DNA from: Bacteroidota bacterium
GTDB lineage: Bacteria > Bacteroidota > Bacteroidia > Flavobacteriales > Flavobacteriaceae
Direction: 5' to 3'
DNA: 6,035 nucleotides
Assembly: GCA_023457535.1 (NCBI GenBank)
Contig: JAEWLN010000143.1
Location: 1-6,035 of the forward strand
Numbering within the stretch: position 1 is the stretch's first letter; each line of letters begins with the position of its first letter. Position numbers and translations under genes: made by a program. This document shows, in pieces, positions 1-5,967 of this stretch. The notes beneath the pieces were generated by a model. That model made no database searches. It was not told where the DNA came from and saw nothing but the letters and a program-made list of their open reading frames with translations.

Positions 1-2
1 GT

Positions 3-1400
3 ATGGCGCCGTTGTCCTATTTTATCACCGCTAAAGACGGCCAGCCGTTTTATGTCAGCAACGGATCGTCTAACGTTTTTACCGGACTCACACCCGGGGT
101 TTACAATTTTCAGGTGCGCGACGTTTGCCAGAACATCGTCAACCGATTATTTGATTTTGGCTCGATTCCGCCGCCTTTGGTAACGCAGGGATTTTTGTGT
201 GACGGCCAGCCCGGACAGTTGTCGGTCCAGGGGTTTGACTTTTTGAATTTCCAATGGTGGAATACCGCCAATCCGGGCGTGATTTTGAGCACGTCGAGCG
301 CATTGTCGTTTGCCCCGTTTTCTGCTGCGGTGCATTCGGGTACGTACACCGTCAGGATCTATTCGACCGATCCCGGATTTTGTACGGACCAAACCATCTC
401 CTACACAATTGCCGCACCGGGTACGCCGATTTCTGCCGGTGACGACACCAAAGTTGATTTGTGCGGAACCAACGGTGCCGTCAGCCTTTTTGATTATCTG
501 GACGGCACTTACCAGGCGGGCGGCACCTGGCACGAAATCACTTCAAGCGGAATGCTTACCGGCCACACATGGCTGCCGGAGGGAATTCCGTATGGCACCT
601 ACCGTTTTCGTTACACGGTGGAAGGCTTGTGTGGGGCGAGCGATTCGGCTGAGGTTGCGTTCCATTTTAACCCCGTTCCCGAAACACCGGTTGCCGGATC
701 CAATACGCCGGTTTGTGCGTCCGATACAATTGTGCTTACGGTGGATACGATTGCAGGGGCCACGTACCAATGGACAGGCCCGGATCATTTTGCCTCCGAT
801 TTGCAAAATCCAGAGATTCCAAATGCATCGGCCGGGCACAGCGGCGTGTATTGGGTAACGGCGAAAATTGGGGAGTGCGTTTCAGCTGCGGCCGCTGTTG
901 AGGTGATCGTGAATCCATCGCCCGATTTTGAAGTGGTTGCCGGCTGTACGGGAAATGCCTATACGCTGACGGCGGCTTTTGGTGCGGGAACATTGGACGG
1001 CGGAACGGTCGAATGGGCGGGGCCCGACGGTTTTTTTGCTTCAGGGAATACGGTGGACGTCTCAGGTGGCGCGCGCGGAATGTATACCGTCACGGTAACG
1101 GCCAACGGTTGTGCGCGGTCCAGGCAGGTGGCCGTATCAAGCACCCAATGCGCGGTTCCGGCAGGCATTTCGCCCAACGCCGATGGCACCAACGAGCGTT
1201 TTGATTTGACGGGATTTGACGTCCTGACTTTCAAGATCTATAACCGCTACGGACGCATGGTGTTTGCGCAGGATGACTACACGAACCAATGGTTTGGGCA
1301 GGATTTCAATGGGAATTTATTGCCCGATGCGACCTATTATTATTACATCCGACAAAAAACCGGGGCGGAACGGACGGGTTGGGTGTATGTGACGCGGTAA
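3..1400 (+). CDS. Secreted multidomain Ig-like protein with T9SS type B (gliding motility-associated) C-terminal sorting domain, 5' partial
   Basis: This is the C-terminal 465 residues of a probably much larger cell-surface or secreted protein. The frame is open to the window edge, so the ATG at position 3 is likely an internal Met and no signal peptide is visible. Tandem beta-sandwich modules can be seen: roughly residues 60-139, 140-222 (begins ISAGDD, with the LFDYLDG...GGTW and GTYRFRYTV pattern common in Bacteroidetes adhesins), 227-307 (TYQWTGP ... SGVYWVTA, Ig/PKD-like) and 308-380 (VEWAGPDGF ... GMYTVTV). Paired cysteines recur in these modules. Residues 383-465 form the CHU_C/TIGR04131-type domain: ISPNADGTNERFDL, then FKIYNRYGRMVF, W.G...NG..LPDATYYYYI and a terminal GWVYVTR. 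In this family the domain directs export through the type IX secretion system and attachment to the surface. The usual SPNGDG motif reads SPNADG here. The ligand or function is unknown; adhesin is a guess. Family assignment is confident. Confidence 0.93.
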   Translation: MAPLSYFITAKDGQPFYVSNGSSNVFTGLTPGVYNFQVRDVCQNIVNRLFDFGSIPPPLVTQGFLCDGQPGQLSVQGFDFLNFQWWNTANPGVILSTSSALSFAPFSAAVHSGTYTVRIYSTDPGFCTDQTISYTIAAPGTPISAGDDTKVDLCGTNGAVSLFDYLDGTYQAGGTWHEITSSGMLTGHTWLPEGIPYGTYRFRYTVEGLCGASDSAEVAFHFNPVPETPVAGSNTPVCASDTIVLTVDTIAGATYQWTGPDHFASDLQNPEIPNASAGHSGVYWVTAKIGECVSAAAAVEVIVNPSPDFEVVAGCTGNAYTLTAAFGAGTLDGGTVEWAGPDGFFASGNTVDVSGGARGMYTVTVTANGCARSRQVAVSSTQCAVPAGISPNADGTNERFDLTGFDVLTFKIYNRYGRMVFAQDDYTNQWFGQDFNGNLLPDATYYYYIRQKTGAERTGWVYVTR

Positions 1401-1465
1401 AGTACCCGATCACGATTTGGCATTGGTGTTTTGCAAAATACGGATGTTTGTAAGAAACGCTGTTT

Positions 1466-1560
1466 GCGTGAGGGATGGAAGCAAGGTGCCGCGCACCGCG
1501 TACAGCCCGACGGCGGCCCAAAGCGTCAATCAGCGCCGCGGCGTTCGACCGCCGGCACGC
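1466..1560. repeat. GC-rich self-complementary intergenic element, possible flavo-1-like structured RNA or repeat
   Basis: This lies between convergent genes. Its ends can pair: GCGTG at 1466-1470 with CACGC at 1556-1560. Inside are a hairpin GGTGC-cgc-GCACC (1485-1497), an 8-bp palindrome GCCGCGGC (1535-1542) and an overlapping hairpin CGGCG-ttcgac-CGCCG (1539-1554). The left end, GTGAGGGATGGAAGC, and the middle, ACAGCCCGACGGCGG, resemble from memory an element found many times in Flavobacterium intergenic DNA, possibly the flavo-1 RNA motif. It does not look like an intrinsic terminator: the only homopolymer is an A7 tract at 1563-1569, which in the minus-strand direction comes before the hairpins. 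The pairing is seen directly; the family link is recalled and unverified. Strand is uncertain, with the + orientation favoured by the GTGAGGGAT end. Confidence 0.5.
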
Positions 1561-1580
1561 CCAAAAAAATAGAAAGCGGC

Positions 1581-2342
1581 TTATTCCCTGAGCATGGCCT
1601 CGCGCACTTTTTTGAATAAATTGGAAGAGTATACAAAGTCAATGACGGCTGGGTTTTCTGCCTTGAAGATTGTTTCTTTGGTGCCTTTCCACTCGAGGAT
1701 TCCGTTTTTGAGAAAGATGATGTTTTCGCCGATTTCCATGACCGAGTTCATGTCATGGGTGTTGATGACCGTGGTGATGTTGTATTCTTCCGTGATTTCC
1801 CGGATGAGGTTGTCGATCAGGATGGAAGTGTTAGGGTCCAGGCCCGAATTGGGTTCATCGCAAAAAAGGTATTGCGGATTGTTGACGATCGCACGCGCAA
1901 TGGCCACCCGTTTTTGCATACCGCCCGAGATTTCTGACGGCATTTTTTGGTTGGCATCGATCAGGTTGACGCGCTTGAGTACAAAGTTGACACGGTCTTC
2001 CATTTCACTGCGGCTTTTGTGCGTGAACATTCGCAGCGGGAACATGACATTTTGCTCAACGGTCATGGAATCGAACAGCGCAGAGCCCTGGAATACCATA
2101 CCGATCTCTGTCCTGAGCTCGCGTTTTTCGTCTTCGGTCATTTCCCAGTAACGGCGGCCGTCGTATTCCACGGTGCCTTGATCGGGCTTATGGATGCCGA
2201 GCAGCGTTTTCAATAGCACGGTTTTTCCTGAGCCGGATTGACCGATGATGAGGTTGGTCTTGCCGGTTTCGAACACCGTCGAAATGCCCTTTAACACCTC
2301 GACGCCATTGAACGATTTCTTAACGTTTTTTACTTCTATCAT
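1581..2342 (-). CDS. mlaF: MlaF-like ABC transporter ATP-binding protein (MCE/Mla lipid transport)
   Basis: This cytoplasmic ATPase of 253 residues powers an MlaE-type permease for lipid movement between envelope membranes. All ABC motifs are present: Walker A GQSGSGKT (34-41), Q-loop Gln85 in MVFQGSALFDSMTV, signature SGGMQKR (139-145), Walker B YLFCDEP (158-164) with catalytic Glu163, D-loop SGLDP (166-170) and switch His196. The FQGSALFDSMTV..N stretch and the SGGM signature fit the MlaF/Ttg2A branch rather than sugar or peptide importers, and the length suits that branch. The start at 2342 is preferred because the protein then opens with MIEVKNVKKSF and its ATG overlaps the permease stop as ATGA, which implies translational coupling. 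The frame stays open upstream to 2609, but that stretch is antisense-frame sequence inside mlaE. It is the last gene of the minus-strand set and converges on the secreted-protein gene. The transported lipid is unknown. Confidence 0.93.
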   Translation of the reverse strand: MIEVKNVKKSFNGVEVLKGISTVFETGKTNLIIGQSGSGKTVLLKTLLGIHKPDQGTVEYDGRRYWEMTEDEKRELRTEIGMVFQGSALFDSMTVEQNVMFPLRMFTHKSRSEMEDRVNFVLKRVNLIDANQKMPSEISGGMQKRVAIARAIVNNPQYLFCDEPNSGLDPNTSILIDNLIREITEEYNITTVINTHDMNSVMEIGENIIFLKNGILEWKGTKETIFKAENPAVIDFVYSSNLFKKVREAMLRE

Positions 2343-3088
2343 GAGGCGAGCAATAATTGGGTGAGGATGTAGTTCATCAAAATGATCGTGACCGATGTCC
2401 ACACGAACGAAACCGTCGAGGCTTTCCCGACTTCGAGCGCGCCGCCTTTCATGTAATAGCCGTGAAAGCTCGGGACGGTGGCGAGGATCAGTGCAAATAC
2501 AAATGTTTTGATGAACGCATAGGCAATGTGGAACGGTATGAATTCCTGCTGGATCCCGCCGATGAATTCTGCGCTTGAGCCAAATCCGCCATAGACCGCT
2601 GCGATCCATCCGCCTAAAATGCCAAGGAACATCGAAATGCCTATTACGAACGGGTAGAGCAGCAACGCCATCAGTTTTGGGAAGACCAGGTAGTTGAGCG
2701 AGTTGACGCCCATGACTTCGAGCGCATCGATTTGCTCTGTGACACGCATCGTCCCAATGCTCGAGGTGATGAACGAGCCCATTTTTCCGGCCATGACGAT
2801 CGAGATGAAAGTAGGGGCGAACTCAAGGATAACCGACTGGCGCGTCGCAAAACCGATCAGGTATTTTGGAATCAAAGGATTGGTCAGGTTCAGCGCGGTT
2901 TGAATCGCAACAACCCCACCGACGAAAAACGAAATAAATGCCACGATGCCCAGTGAATCAATGATCAAATCGTCGATTTCCTTAAAGATCAAACCTTTCA
3001 TTACGGACCACTTGGTTGGTTTTTTGAAGATTTCCCTCCACATTAAAAAGTACCGTCCGATTTGTGTGAGGTAACGAATGAGCATCAT
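2339..3088 (-). CDS. mlaE: MlaE family lipid ABC transporter permease
   Basis: This is an integral inner-membrane permease of 249 residues, the usual family length, acting with the ATPase encoded immediately downstream. It has an amphipathic N-terminal stretch (1-40), hydrophobic segments at about 43-66, 86-105, 134-168, 188-206 and 226-247, and the family hallmark IGTMRVTEQIDALEVMGV (111-128), the cytoplasmic loop that contacts the ATPase. In E. coli MlaE the matching region reads AEIGLMRATEQ; here the acidic residue is replaced by serine (SSIGTMRVTEQ, Ser110), which I believe is common in flavobacterial members. Met2 at 3085 is an alternative start; no Shine-Dalgarno sequence is visible. 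The gene ends in a 4-base ATGA overlap with mlaF. No MCE-domain (MlaD) gene is adjacent in this window, so the periplasmic partner must be encoded elsewhere. Family assignment is firm; the lipid and the direction of transport are not known. Confidence 0.94.
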   Translation of the reverse strand: MMLIRYLTQIGRYFLMWREIFKKPTKWSVMKGLIFKEIDDLIIDSLGIVAFISFFVGGVVAIQTALNLTNPLIPKYLIGFATRQSVILEFAPTFISIVMAGKMGSFITSSIGTMRVTEQIDALEVMGVNSLNYLVFPKLMALLLYPFVIGISMFLGILGGWIAAVYGGFGSSAEFIGGIQQEFIPFHIAYAFIKTFVFALILATVPSFHGYYMKGGALEVGKASTVSFVWTSVTIILMNYILTQLLLAS

Positions 3089-3323
3089 GGTTTTAAAATA
3101 TACGCTAAGATAGTTATCAATTATGAGTTATGGGATATGCATGCGGAGTTTTTGGAAAATTTTATGGGCGCCCGTGGGGATTGGCGAATCGTTCAAGGAG
3201 TAGGCCGAAACAAAAGCGGGATGGGAAATATGGATTTCAGCAGGCTTTTTTTTTTGGACCTGGCTTCGCCCCACCCTGGCACAAAGCTACCCAACACCAA
3301 ATTCCCCCCACTACAGAATTCCC
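3089..3323. other. Intergenic region between glycosyltransferase and mlaE genes
   Basis: This 235-bp stretch has no convincing gene on either strand. It presumably carries the mlaEF promoter near its left end, but I could not assign one with confidence. It contains an 8-bp palindrome GGGCGCCC (3166-3173) and a hairpin followed by ten T residues on the + strand (3212-3255). Base composition is uneven, with runs of C near 3304-3309. The gap suggests mlaEF may be transcribed separately from the three genes upstream. Confidence 0.5.
3212..3255 (+). terminator. Weak candidate intrinsic terminator / stem-loop with T10 tract
   Basis: AAAAGC (3212-3217) can pair with GCTTTT (3244-3249). Inside it GAAAT (3225-3229) pairs with ATTTC (3234-3238) around a 4-base ATGG loop. 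Ten T residues follow at 3246-3255. The stem is AT-rich with an internal loop, so it is weak, and no + strand gene is seen upstream that would need it. It may be chance or may end a short antisense transcript. Confidence 0.2.
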
Positions 3324-4190
3324 TCATTTAACACCCAAAACCTTCGCTTTTATTTTCCTCCACCGATACCTTCTCACAAACGCCGCCTGCTCCGCACTAA
3401 CCAGCATTTCCGCTCCGGCGCGTCTGGCTTTCCAGAAACCCCTCATATAGTCCAGAAACAACAGCGGTCTTTTTTTCATCAGCGCCAATTTCACCGACGC
3501 AATGGCCGTGATCCAAATCCCATAACCCAAACTGTAAAACGCTTCGCCTTGTTTGAATCGGGCGGCCTGGTTGTAGTTGGCGCCCGTCGGTTTGAGGTGT
3601 TTGACCTTGAGTTCAGGAATCGTTATGACCTTCCAGCGGTAAAATCGGGCGAGCAATTCATCGGCTGTGTCCCAACCCATGGCCGGTTTCAATTTGCCGA
3701 TCTGTTCAAAGCAATTCTTCCGGTAGGCCTTGAATGCGCCGCGAATGTGGTCCTTATCGGTCAGGTTTTCGAGTTTCCAGTCGCCGTTTTGCTCGATGTA
3801 GGCGAATCCGCCCGCCATGCCCACATTCTCATCGGACCGGAACGTTTGAAGGACTTTTTCAAAATAGTCCGGCGGCAAGATCAAATCGGCGTCAAGCTTG
3901 ACAATGATGTCATAATTGCCGTCAAGCGTCTCATAACCCTTGTGAAATGCGCGGATCACTTTGCTGCCGGGCAAATGCGCCGCATCGGACTCAGTTCTGA
4001 CCACGGAAATCCAGTCGTGCGCCGTGGCAAAACCAGTGGCGATTTGCGCCGTATCGTCTGTTGAATGATCGTCCACGACCACAACTTTTGCGGGCAGAAC
4101 CGTTTGCCGGGCCAACGATTGGAGCGTCAGCGCGATGTAGGCCGACTCGTTGTGCGCGGGGATGACAATGTAATAATTCATAGATTCCAT
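3324..4190 (-). CDS. Family 2 (GT-A fold) glycosyltransferase
   Basis: This enzyme of 288 residues is expected to transfer a sugar from a nucleotide-sugar donor. The GT2 N-terminal fold is clear: YYIVIPAHNES (6-16), VVVVDDHSTDDT (36-47) for nucleotide binding, and the metal-binding DAD motif at 100-102 within VKLDADLILPPDY. An acidic WDTADE stretch (173-178) is a plausible catalytic-base region. A moderately hydrophobic segment lies at about 225-240, and the C-terminus is Lys/Arg rich (RRYRWRKIKAK), suggesting membrane association. There is no long multi-helix C-terminal domain, so it is not a processive synthase. The start at 4190 has GGAG six bases upstream; Met4 (4181) is an alternative that gives MNYYIVIPAHNE, the usual beginning in relatives as I recall them. 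It follows the methyltransferase gene by 43 bp on the same strand. Donor and acceptor cannot be deduced; an envelope lipid or polysaccharide acceptor is inference. Confidence 0.9.
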   Translation of the reverse strand: MESMNYYIVIPAHNESAYIALTLQSLARQTVLPAKVVVVDDHSTDDTAQIATGFATAHDWISVVRTESDAAHLPGSKVIRAFHKGYETLDGNYDIIVKLDADLILPPDYFEKVLQTFRSDENVGMAGGFAYIEQNGDWKLENLTDKDHIRGAFKAYRKNCFEQIGKLKPAMGWDTADELLARFYRWKVITIPELKVKHLKPTGANYNQAARFKQGEAFYSLGYGIWITAIASVKLALMKKRPLLFLDYMRGFWKARRAGAEMLVSAEQAAFVRRYRWRKIKAKVLGVK

Positions 4191-4233
4191 ACCAGGCTCC
4201 AGGCGCCATGATCGCGGCGTCCCGGCATTGGAT

Positions 4234-4755
4234 TTACTTTTTTACAGCGTAAACGATATAATAGCGATTGGTAAAGTACCGCAACAACGGCCGCCAGCCG
4301 AATTTTTTGACCGGATTTGTCCATTTGGCGCGATCAACGATCTTCCAGCCCGTTTTTTCCAAAAGCCAATCGAGTTGCCAGTCTTCAAATTCGTGGTAAT
4401 GGCGGTCCCATGGATCGGTTTTGCTGCGGTAGGCCGGCGCGAACCAGAGCCGCATCGGGATCGAAATCAGCAGCTTTTTGGCCGGAACCGATTGTAAAAC
4501 GGTGTACGGATTGAGCAGATGTTCAAAAATCTCAAACGCCGTCACGACATCGGCATCCGACTTTTTAATGGCCGATTGGTCGTTGTCCAGGTCTTCGCCC
4601 GAGGTATTCGAAACTGAAAATCCTTGGCGCTTCATGATGTCCGAAAACGGATTTTGGACACCCAGATCAAGAATCGACTCCGATGGTGAAACGTGTTTTT
4701 GAAGAAATTCGAGCGTGTGCCTGAAGCGTTTGTTCGGAAAAGTATTTTCGTACAT
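4234..4755 (-). CDS. Small class I SAM-dependent methyltransferase-like protein
   Basis: This 173-residue protein has a Rossmann-type methyltransferase pattern: motif I region SILDLGVQNPFSDIM (27-41), an acidic turn at GEDLD (53-57), motif IV-like VVTAFEIFEHLLNP (70-83) as in Methyltransf_11/UbiE-type enzymes, and KLLISIPM (94-101) as the following strand. Aromatic-rich segments DPWDRHYHEFEDWQLDWLL (114-132) and RYFTNRYYIVYAVKK (159-173) make up the C-terminal part. Two things are odd: the usual glycine-rich GxGxG loop is replaced by GVQNPF, and the protein is shorter than most class I enzymes. SAM binding is therefore likely but not proven, and a non-catalytic role is possible. The start at 4755 lies 59 bp downstream of the ketoacyl synthase stop and 43 bp separate its stop from the glycosyltransferase start, consistent with one transcription unit. 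The substrate is unknown; small molecule, lipid or sugar are all possible. Confidence 0.82.
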   Translation of the reverse strand: MYENTFPNKRFRHTLEFLQKHVSPSESILDLGVQNPFSDIMKRQGFSVSNTSGEDLDNDQSAIKKSDADVVTAFEIFEHLLNPYTVLQSVPAKKLLISIPMRLWFAPAYRSKTDPWDRHYHEFEDWQLDWLLEKTGWKIVDRAKWTNPVKKFGWRPLLRYFTNRYYIVYAVKK

Positions 4756-4777
4756 GGTTTTACCGCAAAGGTTTTGG

Positions 4778-4785
4778 CAAAGATA
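4778..4785 (-). promoter_or_regulatory. Candidate Bacteroidetes -7 box (TATCTTTG) before the methyltransferase gene
   Basis: Read on the minus strand, TATCTTTG matches the Bacteroidetes sigma-A -7 consensus TAnnTTTG exactly and lies 22 bases before the methyltransferase ATG. A good TTG-type -33 element was not found at the expected distance. TTTGC recurs three times in this short gap, so a chance match is possible. If real, it would be an internal promoter for the methyltransferase and glycosyltransferase genes. Confidence 0.3.
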
Positions 4786-4814
4786 GCAAAGATTTCATCA
4801 CCGTTTGCCGTGCG

Positions 4815-5876
4815 TCAGTACCGGTACACAAACGCATTGATGTTCATGCCCGAGCCCACCGATGCAAACAACACCACATCGCCTTTGGAAATACCATGCC
4901 CTGCAATTTCGCCACGTACAAGCAAATCGTACAGCGTCGGGACGGTCGCTACAGAACTGTTGCCCAGCAGGTGGATGCTCATCGGCATGATGCCGGGCGG
5001 CGGCGTTTTGCCGTACAATTTGTAAAAGCGTTCAATGATGGCTTCGTCCATTTTTTCGTTGGCCTGATGGATCAGGATTTTGTTGATCTGATCGATGCCT
5101 ACACCGCTCGCATCGAGGCAATCTTTCATTGCAACGGGCACTTTGCTCAGCGCGAATTCGTAGATTTTGCGTCCCTGCATTTTGATATAGCGCACATCAG
5201 GATCGTGTGTTTTGTTGAATGATTCTCCAAAGTGAAGGTAGTATGCCTGGTCGTACGCATATGTCGCAGAGCTATGGGCCAGGATACCCGATGGCCCGTC
5301 TTCTAAATATTCAATAACCGACGCGCCCGCACCGTCCGAGTAAATCATGCTGTCGCGGTCGTGGCGGTCTACCACGCGCGATAAGGTTTCGGCGCCAATG
5401 ACCAGGCAACGCTTGGCCATACCCGCCTTGATGAACGCATAGGCCTGGATCACGCCTTCGACCCAGCCCGGACAGCCGAACAAAATGTCATAAGCGACGC
5501 ATTTTGGGTTTTTGATTCGCAGCCGGTGCTTGACGCGTGTGGAAAGGCTTGGCAAAATATCCGACTGGATGGCCCCGTGACGGACGTCGCCAAAATTGTG
5601 CGCAAGGATGATGTAATCGAGCGTTTCAGGATCAATGCCGGCATTTGCGATCGCTTTGACCGACGCCAGGTACGCGATATCGGACGTGAGCAAATCGTCA
5701 CTCACATAACGCCGTTCCTCAATGCCGGTGATGTTCTTGAATTTGGAGGCAATTTCTTCGTTGGGTACCGCAAACGGCGTCCCGTCGTCGTTGAGGAAAA
5801 CGTGTTTGGCGAAATCGCGGTTGGAGACGCGCACTTCGGGGATATAGCTTCCGATACCGGTAATGCTGACAGACAT
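4815..5876 (-). CDS. 3-oxoacyl-ACP synthase III (FabH/KAS III) family protein
   Basis: This thiolase-fold enzyme of 353 residues is expected to join an acyl-CoA or acyl-ACP to a malonyl-type extender (or a related acceptor) by Claisen condensation. The KAS III catalytic triad is complete: Cys135 in DILFGCPGWVEG, His270 in ILIHQANEKM, and Asn306 in HLLGNSSVAT. Other landmarks are GIGSYIPE (7-14) at the N-terminus, ITGIEERRYV (49-58), the LVIGAETLSR strand (158-167) and YSDGAGASVIE (179-189). It is about 35 residues longer than E. coli FabH (317), partly because of an insertion around residues 27-42 (FLNDDGTPFAVPNEE). The C-terminal glycine loop reads ASVGSGMN rather than the FabH GGG form. These differences suggest a paralogue of housekeeping FabH with a specialised substrate, so I give no symbol. 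The ATG at 5876 is well placed and gives the canonical start. It is probably first in a unit with the methyltransferase and glycosyltransferase genes. Confidence 0.9.
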   Translation of the reverse strand: MSVSITGIGSYIPEVRVSNRDFAKHVFLNDDGTPFAVPNEEIASKFKNITGIEERRYVSDDLLTSDIAYLASVKAIANAGIDPETLDYIILAHNFGDVRHGAIQSDILPSLSTRVKHRLRIKNPKCVAYDILFGCPGWVEGVIQAYAFIKAGMAKRCLVIGAETLSRVVDRHDRDSMIYSDGAGASVIEYLEDGPSGILAHSSATYAYDQAYYLHFGESFNKTHDPDVRYIKMQGRKIYEFALSKVPVAMKDCLDASGVGIDQINKILIHQANEKMDEAIIERFYKLYGKTPPPGIMPMSIHLLGNSSVATVPTLYDLLVRGEIAGHGISKGDVVLFASVGSGMNINAFVYRY

Positions 5877-5937
5877 GGTAAAAATTTAGGTACGCTAATT
5901 TAACGATTATTACAGCGCGCGCCGTCAAAATAATATG

Positions 5938-5966
5938 CAAGCATAGCATTTTTGCCAATCTGCCAA
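5938..5966 (-). promoter_or_regulatory. Candidate promoter for the ketoacyl-ACP synthase III gene
   Basis: On the minus strand, TATGCTTG (5945-5938) matches the Bacteroidetes -7 consensus TAnnTTTG at all but one defined base. A TTG (5966-5964) lies 18 bases upstream as a possible -33 element. This would give a leader of about 50-60 bases. An alternative box, TTATTTTG (5933-5926), also has one mismatch. Position in front of the first gene of the unit supports a promoter here, but the exact site is uncertain. Confidence 0.25.
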
Positions 5967-5967
5967 T
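5953..5967. repeat. Short tandem direct repeat TGCCAAT-c-TGCCAAT
   Basis: Two copies of TGCCAAT (5953-5959 and 5961-5967) are separated by one base, an 8-bp period, upstream of the ketoacyl synthase gene. The second copy contains the TTG of the candidate -33 element when read on the minus strand. It could be a protein-binding site or chance; the period is shorter than one DNA helical turn, which is unusual for a tandem operator. Confidence 0.3.

Noticed and set aside
310..858. 182-residue overlapping frame on the + strand
   Set aside because: It is an Arg/Pro-rich alternative frame of the Ig-like secreted protein gene, typical of out-of-frame reading in GC-rich DNA.
1563..1580. T7 tract after the mlaF stop on the minus strand as a terminator
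   Set aside because: No stable hairpin precedes the T tract between it and the mlaF stop; the hairpins of the neighbouring element come after it.
1594..2151. 185-residue open frame on the + strand
   Set aside because: It is antisense to mlaF, which has all ABC motifs; the translated sequence shows no recognisable domain.
2343..2609. In-frame N-terminal extension of the MlaF-like ORF up to 2609
   Set aside because: It lies wholly inside mlaE in another frame, its translation shows no conserved domain, and the ATGA overlap gives a normal MlaF start at 2342.
3095..3120. Possible mlaE promoter: TATATTTT (minus strand) with TTG 15 bases upstream
   Set aside because: The box ends only six bases before the ATG and the spacing to TTG is short, so it would imply a leaderless message; too weak to call.
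3549..4064. 171-residue open frame on the + strand
   Set aside because: It is antisense to the clear GT2 gene and shows no recognisable motif.
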